DNA of 64,000 bases from Parus major (taxonomy: Eukaryota > Chordata > Aves > Passeriformes > Paridae): assembly GCF_001522545.3 (NCBI RefSeq), contig NC_031792.1, forward strand, positions 310,001 to 374,000. Reading direction: 5' to 3'. The notes below the pieces were generated by a model. It was not told the origin of the DNA, ran no database searches, and was given only the letters and a program-made list of their open reading frames with translations. Positions 36,401 through 48,400 of the stretch are shown here, in pieces (positions within the stretch are counted from its first letter, which is position 1; each line of letters opens with the position of its first letter). A program made the translations under genes and the position numbers.

Positions 36401-39400
36401 TAATGAAACTGTAACGCTGGGCTGTTACACAGTCCTTCTCCGCCAGGAGAGATGCCCTCGGACAGGCTGGGAATGCCCTGCTCCACATGGATTCCCCAGA
36501 CTCTTCTCCCAGCCCCGGACTGATCTCCTCCCGTCCGCCGCCGGCACCGCTGCCTTTGCCCAGGCCTGCGCCGCCTCCTCAGGAGTTCCCAGGGAGGACA
36601 AAGAACTAATTATTTCCAATTACAAGTTGGGAAGTGAACATTATGCACCTTGTCAAGGCAGCAAATTAATGCATCTGCACTGCACCGGGCTTTGGGGGAG
36701 CCCTAAGTGACCAGGGAGAGGAGGTGGCAGCAAGAGAAGCACCTCGGCAGCTCAGGGATGGGGCCTCTTCTTCAAAATTCCCCTCGGAAATTACGTATTT
36801 TTGGGAGAGAGGACGGAAATGGGAAGTGTCAAAGGGTCGGCCCTGCACGGTGCGGCTCTCGGGGCTGCCGCTGGCTGCGCTGCCAAAGCCCCGCCGCGCA
36901 CCGGGAGCGAGCGGCGCTGCCCGGAGCGGCACTGGGAGCTGCCAGCTCAGCCAGGGATGCACAGGCGGGGATGAGAGGCAGGGATGAGAGGCAGGGATGC
37001 ACAGGCAGGGATGCACAGGCNNNNNNNNNNNNNNNNNNNNNNNNNNNNNNNNNNNNNNNNNNNNNNNNNNNNNNNNNNNNNNNNNNNNNNNNNNNNNNNN
37101 NNNNNNNNNNNNNNNNNNNNNNNNNNNNNNNNNNNNNNNNNNNNNNNNNNNNNNNNNNNNNNNNNNNNNNNNNNNNNNNNNNNNNNNNNNNNNNNNNNNN
37201 NNNNNNNNNNNNNNNNNNNNNNNNNNNNNNNNNNNNNNNNNNNNNNNNNNNNNNNNNNNNNNNNNNNNNNNNNNNNNNNNNNNNNNNNNNNNNNNNNNNN
37301 NNNNNNNNNNNNNNNNNNNNNNNNNNNNNNNNNNNNNNNNNNNNNNNNNNNNNNNNNNNNNNNNNNNNNNNNNNNNNNNNNNNNNNNNNNNNNNNNNNNN
37401 NCAGGGCTGCTCGCTGCTTCCCCTGCAGTTTCACCCTCCCGCACCGCTCCCAGTGCCGGTGCACCAACAGGAAGACGCTGCCTCAGCTCTCCATAATTAG
37501 TTTTGCTCAGTGTACAACATGTTTTGCTAAAAAATAAATAAATACCTTCCGGGCGAGCCAAGCTCTGAGCGGGACGCCAGCACTGACAACACGCTCCACT
37601 CCCCCTGGCCCCGGCCAAAAGTACGCGGCGTCCCGAACCCGGGCGTTGCTGAGCCATCCTGGCACCGTGGGACCTCCCTAAGGAGGCTTGCTCACGATTA
37701 ATTCACTTATGAGCAGCCTCACCCCCTCCCCAACATGCACAACAGGTTCCATGCAAATTCGGGAGCTTTTAAATTATACCGTTAATGAAAGCAAATAAAG
37801 GCAGTTAAAAGGCAATTTGCTCAATTGGTGTTAATATTTAAGCACAGCATGTGCAAAAACGAGATCGCAGAATTTGGTCTTTCCATGAGAAAACTTTTGG
37901 TCCCGACTTTCCCGAAGAATGGACAGATCACACCAGTGAGTTCTGTGCCAGGATCAGGTCTGGAGCCCCCTTGGCAGCAGCCAGCCACTCTGTTTTAAGG
38001 GAATGTCCCCTGTGTGCCCCAGCGGCTCCACAATCTCCACGACACTGGCAATTCCTTCTCTGCCAAGGGGTGCAAGTGCCACCCCCTTGCATGCTGGCAT
38101 CCCCACAGCCCTAGTGCCTTCCTGCAAACCTCTCCTGAGGGCAGAACCACAAAACCACCCCCTGTGCCTGTGGGACTTGAAGCACATCTCAAGAGGGGCA
38201 TGGGCAGACAGAGGTGTCACGGGTGTCACTCCCAGCACTGCAGCCCCAGTGCATCCCTGGCTCAGCACATCCCTGTCACAGATGTAAAACCTCAACACGC
38301 TGGGAAGCTGTGCCAGCAAACAGAGAGGACAAACCACCACGCAGCAAGAGCTGCCCTGGGACACCTGAGGCACAGCATCCCTGCCAGGCACACTCTGGTC
38401 ACTGCTTCCCGCAGTGTGATGTTGGTGTCATAGCAGTAATAAATTCTTAAATAAAACTGGAATCAGTGACCTGGTACGAAATTATCACAGGCAAAAGCAG
38501 CTGATGATGCCCCTCAGTGCAGCCCCACTCCTGGCCATGCTTTGGCTCAGGCCATGCTTTACGATGCTCTTGCATAAATTCGCTTTCAAAACAGGAGCTG
38601 CCAGTGAATGAGACCTCGATTTCTAATGGTTGGAAATATTTTGTACACTCTGCTGCTCCCTCTGTACCCCTTTGTCGGGGCTGAGGGCTGACGGCTAAAG
38701 CGGGTACCAAAAGACCATCTGTAGCTCCCGTCTTTACAGAGAAGTTTAAATAGGGGGATGAATGAGCACAGGAATTAATGAATGATAAAGCCGTATGGTC
38801 CCAGTCAGCCTCCTACGCCGGGATGTGGCATTCAAACCCTCCCAGCCTTCTGCCACAAAGAGAGGTTTCTAAGCTACAAAAAAAAATGGGGGAAAAAAGG
38901 GGGGGAGTGGTGCATGCAAGTTTTTAACAACAAATGCAGTGACTTGCCTCCAGGTTCCCACCCGATTTCCCTGCGCCAGGCTGGGGGAAAGGCATGCAGG
39001 AGGGGAAATCGGGGGGTTCCCCAGAGCCACCTGCAACGTTCCTTGACAGTGAGGGAAGGGAGAGGAGTCTGGGGCTCATCCATGTGCTGGGTGGGGGTTG
39101 CAGAGAGGGCACCTCACATCAGCAAGGGTGGGTAGATTTTGGATAAGCTGCCTGGACTGACCATGCTGCATCCACTTGGACAGCCTTTGTAGCATCTCCC
39201 CACCTTATCCATTTGGGACAACTTAAAGATGCCTGGTAAAAACTAAGGAACCAGGAAAGGCTGAAGGGTGTTTCAGGTGAGGGGTCAAAGTGAGGGTGTG
39301 CACAGAAGCACATCCATTAGAAACCAGCTCTACCAACAAAAGGCAAAAAAGATAAACCCAAGGCTTAAGGAACAGAAAAGAAGTCTGCTTGCCAGTGCAA

Positions 39401-42400
39401 GAGAAAAGATGCTCCAGCTCACAGTACAGCTGGCTGGAGATTAACAGGTGACACCCAGGGAGAGACATGGAGGACATGGAGGGAATGGTGCTTACGGAGG
39501 GCTCCTGACAGCCCAGGCACACTGACAAGGCAAACTCAGGATCAGACACCCCAAATCAGTTCAAATCCTGTTCAAGAACTGGGGTCTGTTTCCAAAACAA
39601 CCCAGAAGAGGCAGAGGGAGTGTGGCGCAGTACTGGAACAATACTTGTGTTTTAAAAGCTGTCATGTGTAAAGCATTAGTGGTTTTGAAATTGCACTCTC
39701 AAGTTAATTAAATGGACAATCTTTTGTACATAAAAAGTGAAAGCACACAATCAAAAGCTAGGAAGGGGACGTGTCTCTTTGGAGCAGGGTGCTGCCTGTC
39801 CTTGCCCACTCTCCTGATCCAGGTATCCCAAGGGAGCCTCTGTCCCGGTGTGCCAGGGAGGCTGTTTGCTCTGCACTGAAGCATTCAGCAGCCCCAAACC
39901 CCAGGCCTGGGCACTGCACTGAGCCATCCCACGAGTCCATTTTCCCACAGGAACCACACATGCCCCATTCAGGGATTTCCTCTGCACAGGGATGTTTTAC
40001 TGGCTGATGGCGGTGTGAACACCCGTGGCAGTTATCTCCACTGCAGTAAAACACCGACCTTCAGTTTTAGGCAGGAGGTAATGTTCACCATCGATTGGAT
40101 CCACCATAAGCTGTTGATAATTGCCATTATCTCTGAGTTAATCTTGTGAGAGGTCAACAGTTTTATAAAAAACTTGCAAGCTGTATCTTTTACCTTCCAA
40201 CTTCATAACTGGGTCAAAAGGTCAATTACTGCAGTTTGCTGAGCTGGGATTTCAGAAAAAAAATGCCTGCTCCCACCCCAAAGCCCCACTGGTGCTTGTG
40301 GGACGTGAGCAGGCACCCACGCTTGCACAGGCAATGCACCCAAACTCTTGGGCTGAGAAGTCCAGGGGAAGGGTTTTCTCAAGTCAGGGCTATCCCATGA
40401 GCTGAGCTAGGGGTGGCTGCTCACAGACCCACCCCAGCACTGGGATGTGGCCAGTGGGTTCTCTGCATAGCTGGGGAATGCGGGGTCCCTGCGTGGCTCA
40501 GGGCACAGGGCTCTGGAGATGGCAGCTGCCTCCCTGCCCCCGGTGCACAAAATGTGTGTTTAAACTCCTGGGCTCTGCTGCCACACCTACCCACGGAGGT
40601 GGCAAATAGAAGCAGAGCAGAAACCTTTGGAGGGGCTGGGAGAAGCCACAAAAATGGATGAATTTGTGGCCCACACTGTGATCCCACCTGCCTCCCCGTG
40701 CTCTGCATCACCAAAGATCATCACTGCTGTTTTTTCACCCCCCTGACAGGATGCTGCCAGGCAGCTCTGGCAATATCTCGCTTGGGGAGCAAGAAAATCC
40801 TTCGGTGCTGCTGCAGCCCCTCCCGTGAGTGCAGCCCGGGCCCGCGGAGCATTGCTCAACTGCTCGGCAGGCAGGTGTCATAAACAAGCAGGCACATGGC
40901 AAACATATCGATTTCCCAGAGCTTATCGCGCAGCAACCAGTGCTCAGTTACCAGGCTACTTTAATATGTAATTTACTGCGAGAAGGGAGAGTGGGGCTGA
41001 GGGTGGCTGGAATATTTACTGTGGGATGGCCAGGGAGGTGGAAGGTGTGAGCAGGAGGGAAGTACAGTGTCTCCTGCTTCCAGACATCCTTAGCATTTTC
41101 TAACTATTAAAAAAAAAAACCCCAGCCCCTCACTGCTGCGATGGAGTGTTTATACAGATGCCATTAATCTTCTTCTGCAACTGTTTATGCTATGAAAATA
41201 TGGTCTTAGCTGCCCAGGCTCTCCACCTCCTTCATTTAAATTCAGATGCTTAATTTCTGTCAAAACAGGGCCCACCAAAATTACCTCCATCCACTTCTGG
41301 TGCTCAACTTGCCTCATCATCTGAGAACTGCCTGTCAGAGTAGGGAGGGACCCCAGGTGAGAGCCTGGGAAAGCGGGAGAGAGGAGGCATTTCAAGGGCT
41401 CTTCCTCTCCAGCTTAGATGAGACCAGACACGAAAGCCAAGACCAAAGCCCAGCCTGAGATAATGCTCCCACCCTGCACCCAGTCACCCATGGGGAGTGG
41501 GGATGCTTGTCCTGCCTCAGCACCTTCACCTCCCAGGGAAGGTGTTTTGCCAGCAAGCTGCACCCCCAGAGCAGCAGCAGGGTTTTGGTGGGGAAAGTAC
41601 CATCCTGTCTCCCTCCTGGCCCTGCCCTGCATCCCAAGGTATTTTGCAGATGTGACCCTCAGGAGAATCCTGGGATCCACGGGAGGTTGGTGTTTTCAGG
41701 GCACGATATTTTAAAAATCCTTCTTGTATGGTGCCTCTCGGTAGAACTTTCGGAATTTACAAGATAAATACTGGTAATTTGATTCTTATCTTCTTCAAAT
41801 CCAATTCTAAGGCAATTCTGTGTAAAGGACACTAATTATAGCCCAAGGGGAAAGAAAAGGTAACCCATCAGTGAGAACACACTGGAAACGTTTAAAGGGG
41901 TAATGTTTAAAGGGGTACAGGGCACTGAAAAGTTAAACAGATTTCAAATTGGCTCTTGCAAGAACAAAAATATGTTGGGTGAAAATCAGCCCCATTCCTG
42001 CTCCCCAGCTAGTCCTTCCCACGGGCAGCTCAGTGTGCTGGAATTGTCAGCAGCTGGGGCTGCCCCAGGCTGCTCTGCACATCCTTTTGGGACTGTCTGG
42101 CCACTCCAGAGCTGGGCTGGGAAGGGCAGTTGTGCAGAGACAGCCCCATCTCTGTGCCCAGACAATCATGATGCTTTTCACCCTCATTTCCCAGGCATTA
42201 TTTACTGAGGAAAAGGCAAAGTTTATATACACAGGGGAATGTCACCAGCAACAGGTGCTGAAAATGACAAAACCATCACTTGTTAGTAGAAATATTATGG
42301 GTTTTCCAACAAACACCCTAAACATGGGATATTCTGGCTGCAAAACATGTCTGGAGGCCGGGAGCCCCCACATGCTCCAAATGGTTCTCTGTTCACTGCT

Positions 42401-45400
42401 GAAGAGAACTCTGAAGAGTGCTCTAAACAAGGTGAGGAGGAGGAGGATGGTGGGGAGAGCACATCGACCACTGCCACACAGAACAGCCCAAATGTTACAG
42501 CTCCTATAAAATAAAGTCCCAGCGGCAGGATGCAGAGCCAGGATGAGGCAGAAGATAATGCAGGAAGAATCAAAGGGATTTGGCAATCCAAATGGAGTCT
42601 TGTTTAACGAGTGCTGCCACAGGCTGTCATTCCACAGGCATTAACATCCATCCTCACCATCCCTTCGAAGACGACACGGTTATTCCCTTTAACACGGTGA
42701 CACTTGCAGCTAACTCATGTCTGACCCAGCCAGCCAGGGCAGGCTCCGTGTGAGAGGTGACCAGAGGTAATTGAAATACACTCACTGCAGAGTGGAGCAG
42801 AAGGGCTGCCTCAGCAGCATCCCTCGGTGCAGCCCGTGACAGCGGTGGCACCTGGAGGTGACTGTCACAGGCCCAGGGTAAAGCAGCACCTTGCTGAGGT
42901 GCCTGGAGCGTGTGGAGCAGCAGAGCCACGCTGCCTGCAGCACACTGTCCCTGGAGGACACTGCCAGGAGCACACACACTGCCAGGAGCACACACACTGT
43001 CCCTGGAGCACACACACTGTCCCTGGAGCACACACACTGTCCCTGGAGCACACACACTGTCCCTGGAGGACACTGCCAGGAGCACACACACTGTCCCTGG
43101 AGCATACACACTGTCCCTGGAGCACACACACTGGCAGGAGCACACTCCCAGGATCACACACATTCCCAGGATCACACTGCCAGGATCACACTGCCAGGAT
43201 CACACTCCCCAGGGCAGGAGGGCTGTGAGCATCCCGGCTCTGGCCCCTCGGTGCCTGTGGCTGCACTCCGCAGCACCGCACACGGTGGCGATGGAAGGTC
43301 CCTTCCTCGGCACACGGATCGCTGGCAGGAAGCTCGCCATGCACGGCCGCTTCCTTCACTTAGCAACAAAGGTGCTAATTAGGGAGCGAGCTGCTCTCCA
43401 CCTCCAGCCAGAGGAGGATGCGGAGCAGCTGCCAGTGGCAGCCGAGACTTGAGTGTCATCCTCGGGAGATGCCCATCTCTGTGAACCCTCAGTCAGCCCC
43501 CCAGCACCATGGTCCCCTCTTCTGCCATCCCCTTCCCATCTTCTGGCCAGGCAGAGCTGGCCGGGTCTCTCTCCCAGCGCAAGGTCCAGTACAAGCTCTC
43601 CTCCCAGTGATGCCTGCATCCTTAGCTCACACTGGAGGCTCCCTGGCCTGAGCCGGCTGGTCACAGCCCCTGCTCCAGGGCAGCCTGCCACAGACCCACC
43701 CTGCTCAATAATGCATTGGGCAGTGCTCACTACTGCAAGGGAAGGATGATAAACATTTCTGCACTGCTTTAAGTTACATTTGGTTCAACGCTGAGGGAAG
43801 AGCTGCCTCCAGCTAAAGGGTCAGAGAAGCCAGAAATCAATACAAGTGCTTGCCTCTGCATCCCGAGATCTCAGTGTCCCTCCCCAGATCTGTGGGCAGG
43901 ACTGGGCTGGGGGAATCCCACAGGCAGGTCTGGGGGCATCCCCTGGCAGCCCCAGTGCTGCCCCACTCTCAGGTACTGCTGACTCAGCACCCTGCAGGCT
44001 GGGAGCTGCCAGTGACCCAGTTCCCACCACAACACCCTTTCCTACAGCCCTGCCCTACATGCAATCTTCCCCACAGCCCCAGAAATGCAAACCCCAAATT
44101 CCCCAAAAAATCCCCAACCAAATGCTGCCCTTCAGCTAGGGCAATGATGAACTGAAAGGCCGGGGGAGGCGTAACAAAGTCAGGATAGCATTGCCCCATC
44201 CCTCACCCAAGGAGAAGACAGGAACCTGGGAAACAAAACCAAGTACTTTTCACTTTTCTTCCACTGGAAGGTTTTCATCCAAGTCAAAATGCTCCTAAGA
44301 TGATTCCTGCTACAGGGAAGCAGGTTTTCTGCCAGTTTCACTGCACAAGCTGGTTCCCACCAAGGCAACACATGTGCAAAAGAAGGCAAAGGCAGTGTGG
44401 GCAGAGCCAGTGTGTCACCACGTGTGACAGGCGCCTCTGGTCACTGCTCTGATTTGCAGGAGAGCCCTGTGCTCTGCACTTAAGATCTTTTCTAAGAACA
44501 GGGGGAAGGAAGAAAGAGAAGAGGAAATCAGCTCGTTCCTGGTAAAAACAGCAGAACGCGCTGGAGGGGGGCAGGAGGGTGGGGGATACAGAGGGTTTTG
44601 GTTCTGAGTGCCGTGCTGTTTGGCACAAAGGGGCCCTGGCGTGTGGGCTGATGGCACTGCAGTGTCCCCACCACACCACGGCAGACAGGACCCACCCCGG
44701 CGCTGGCCCGGTGGCCAGCACGCGCTGCCAGGGCTCGGTGTGCCGGTGCCAGCCAGGTGTGGGTGCTGCACAGCGCCGCTGCCTCTTCTCCTCATGCAAA
44801 GGCCGTTCACGTGTGCTGTGCAGCCGGCTGTCACTGCAGCCTGTGCCCAGGTCAGATCTGTCCCCAGCCCTGCCTGTGCCCTGCTGTGGCAGCCCCAGCT
44901 CACACAGTCTGAGAGCTGTTGGCAGAGTCTCTGCAGCGAGCATCCCCTCTGCACATCCTCTCTGTGCATCCCCTCATCAGGGAGCCCCTTCTGCTACAAT
45001 TTGCACATCCTATTCCAGACCTGTGAAAACAAAATGGCTTAGAATGCCTTAGATTGGGAGGGACCTTAAAGCTCATCCCATATCAACCCTCCGTGACGGG
45101 CAGGGACACCTTCCAGTGCCCCAGGTTGCTCCAAGCCCTGTCTACCCTGGCTTTGGACACTTCCAGGGATGGGGCAGCCACAGCTTCTGTGGGAACCTGT
45201 GCCAGGGCCTCACCACCCTCACAGGTAAAGGTGATGCCTCAGCTCACAGCCCTCTCTGCTCCTGCATGACAGCAAAGCCCTGAGAAACCAGCGGAACAGC
45301 CAAAGACACTCTGTGAGATCTGGAAGGCAATGAGCTGTCCCAAAAGCCTTGTGCTGCCATGCACATGCACTTTCAAGAAGGCTGGCTTGGTTTTGGTTGA

Positions 45401-48400
45401 GTTTTTTAAAAACACAGCCTGTGCTGTGGTGAAACTGGATTTCTTTGGAGTCATAGCCTTCCCGGGTTTACTCTGTGCACGCCAAAATTAGTACAACCTG
45501 TCCCTAAATACCATAATAAAAAACACGTAGTAAGCGCTTTGCCTTTATTTATGTCAGTGGTGGTTTCAAGCAGGATGAATCATGCTTCCTCTTTAGCACT
45601 CCTTTCTAATATGATTTACTATAAATACTGCATGGCGACGAGAATGAGGGAAGGTGACCAAGGACAAAGCGTGTGGAGTCCAGCATCATCCCCAGACTCA
45701 GTGGCAAAAGCATAAAAGCACATTCAGTAGTTATGATGGAGCAGAAAACCACATGAGGGCTGTAAATGGTGCAGTACCTGCTGTGGAAATCACAGATTAT
45801 CCTGAACCCGAAAGGATCATCAACATTCAACTACTGGCACTGCACAGGACGGCCCCAAAAACCCCACCACGTGCCTGAGAGCATTGTCCAAACACTCCTT
45901 GAACTCTGGCAGGGTGGGTGTTTGGGAATCACAAAGGTTGGGAAAGACGTCTGAGGCACCGAGACCAGCACTCAGAGAACACCAGAGTTCTCCCAGCACT
46001 GCCAAACCCACCACTAAAACACGTCCCCACGTACCCCACCCGTGTCTTCTGAAGCCTGCCGCTGGCAGTGGAAATGACTGCTGCTTGGCACCATGGGTTT
46101 TTTGAGTTTCTCTTTATTTTTATGCTCAGTTGACGTTTCCCTTCTTTACAGAGCACCTTCCTCGCCCCACAAGCCGCAGCTGGATGAAGGTGTATTTTCC
46201 CAAGCTGGGGTGCGCAGTTCCCCGCGGTGTGCGTGGCGAAGGCGCAGCATCGGCCGTGCCGGCAGCCAGAGCTGTCCCCGCTGCGGCGAGCCGGCCGCTC
46301 CCGGCTGAGCAGGGGGTTATCAGCCCGGCCCATCCACGCCGATAACCAGCGCATCTCCCGCGCTGACACCGCAACAAAGCAGGGCGTTTAACGCTGATTT
46401 ATGGCGGGCGGGCGGCTCTAGCCAGGCTTTGCGCGCCTTGCAGCGCTCGTGCCTACGTGGAGAAGCTTTTCCTCAATCACACGTTGCCGGTTTGTTTGCT
46501 AAACAACGTGCCAATAAAACAGCAATGAGACTACGAAGGCCGATGGAAACCTGAACCAGCACAGCAGGGCGCGTATCCAACCATAATCTACTTAAAATCA
46601 GTTAAGAACACTACAGCGAAAATGATCCGGGCGGCCCTGGCCCCTGGCCAGCGTGTGAGCCTGGGCCACAAAGGCTTGCTCCCGCAACCCTGATTTTAGG
46701 GCAATGCTCCCTCCTTCAGATGCAGAGTGACCTCTTGCCAAAAAGAGGAATCGACCTCCTTTGTGAATGCCGTGGTCCAACAGCACCTGTACTCTTCCAA
46801 AGGTAGCTGCTGCTCTGCTGTCAGCACAGAAGTTACCCAGAGCGCTGCCAACGCGAACCAGAGTGTTCCAAACCGAATCCAGGTTGTTCAGGCGTGCCTC
46901 AGCCTGCATAAAGATTTTTTCAGAGCAGACACACAGGTGATACACTGAACACCCCACAGCAGGGCTCAGCAAGTGGGCTTCAGCCTGGGAACAAAAGGAG
47001 ATGTCACAACTGCACTGGAAACTAATCAGCCCATGTTAAAAGGTGCCTGGCCACATGCAGACTCCCCTGCCATGTCGGCATTTATTCCAAAGGATGCAAG
47101 CACCTTTCCCTACTGCTCATATGATATCCTGTCTGAAATTCCCTTTGTGCCACCCTCCCTGTTTCAGCTGGTACCTGTCACACCACCAGACTCTACCAGG
47201 GCCAGGGCGAATGCCAAGCTCTGTCCGGGTCTCCGGCTGCAGAGCAGGATGCAGATCCCTTCCAGCAAAGGAGGGAGCCATGCCCTGCAAAGGACTGATC
47301 CCACCATAAAGTGCTGAGCCAGGCAGGGGAGAAGAACCCCTCACCGGCAGAGTGACACAAGCCAGGACTGCTGGGTGAGGAGGAATGAATGGAATAGGCT
47401 AATTTACACAGGAAGTGAGCACTTACCAGACCCTTCATCCCAACACACAAAACCCTCTGCCATATCTGGAAGCAATTACACCCAGTTAACATGATCTGCC
47501 TGCCACTAAAATTAACTGCAAACAGAAATATTTTTCACTTTTGCAACAGGAGATGCCATGGCCCCGTGTTTGGCTGCCGGGAAATATTTAGTAATTACTC
47601 ATTTAAAGCCTCTCTTGAAGCTGTCAAGGGGGGTAGGGGAAGAATAAAAGAAAAATCTTGCTAATTGCAGGCAAAAAGGAAAATGCAGATCATTTTACTC
47701 TATCCAAGGAAAACAGATTTACAGACTGGTGTAACTATAGAACCAACATCCCGCAGAAGCAGGGAAGGCTGCAGGAATGCTCTGTCACCAACAGCCCAGG
47801 CTGCTCTGCACCACTCCCATGCTCCAGGGAAAGGAAGAAAGGGTGGACAGTCACCCCTGAACCAGCACAGGCTCTCTGAGAGGCCCTCTGTACAGCCGTA
47901 AAGGCATTTTAACCAACATCACTGTGTGAGGTGTAACGAGGACTGAGGATGCTCTGCAAATCTCACCGAGCTGTTGCAGCAACAGCCAGCTCTGGGGAAA
48001 AGACACCCGAGTGTCTTCAATGCGACAGGTTTCATGTATTGGGGTCCCAGCCCTACAGCCAGTGGGGTCCTGGTCCCTGGGAACTGAACAGTGCTGGGGA
48101 AGGGGCTGCACACCAGGCAGAGAGCAGGCAATCCATCACAGCCCTGGATGTCCCTCTGCAAGGTGTCAGAAGCACCAGGCATCAGGGCCAGGAGAAACCA
48201 GAGTTTCACTGGGCAGAGGGAAACAAACAAACAAACAAACAAATACACAGAAATAGGTGTTTTCTGATGGGAGCCTCAGAGCTTCAATTTCAAATGTAGT
48301 GCATGCATAACTAAACCGATGCAGAATAATGGATGGAATAATGTGGAAGCCAAAGAGGGCTTTTCTCCCTCCACACTTGGAGCTGAGTATGGAAATGGTT

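Noticed and set aside
36707..37657. Long ORFs on both strands crossing the gap at 37021-37401
   Set aside because: They are open only because N codons are read as unknown residues; the flanks are a minisatellite and show no protein similarity.
42940..43210. CRISPR-like array
   Set aside because: The units are directly adjacent with no unique spacers, and the genome is vertebrate.
42654..43452. Cys/Val-rich and His/Thr-rich repeat proteins
   Set aside because: They are direct translations of the 20-bp minisatellite in several frames, with no start context or domain.
45964..45983. AGAAC...GTTCT palindrome as a steroid element
   Set aside because: The spacing between half-sites is one base too long for a receptor dimer, and it lies inside a decayed CR1 fragment.
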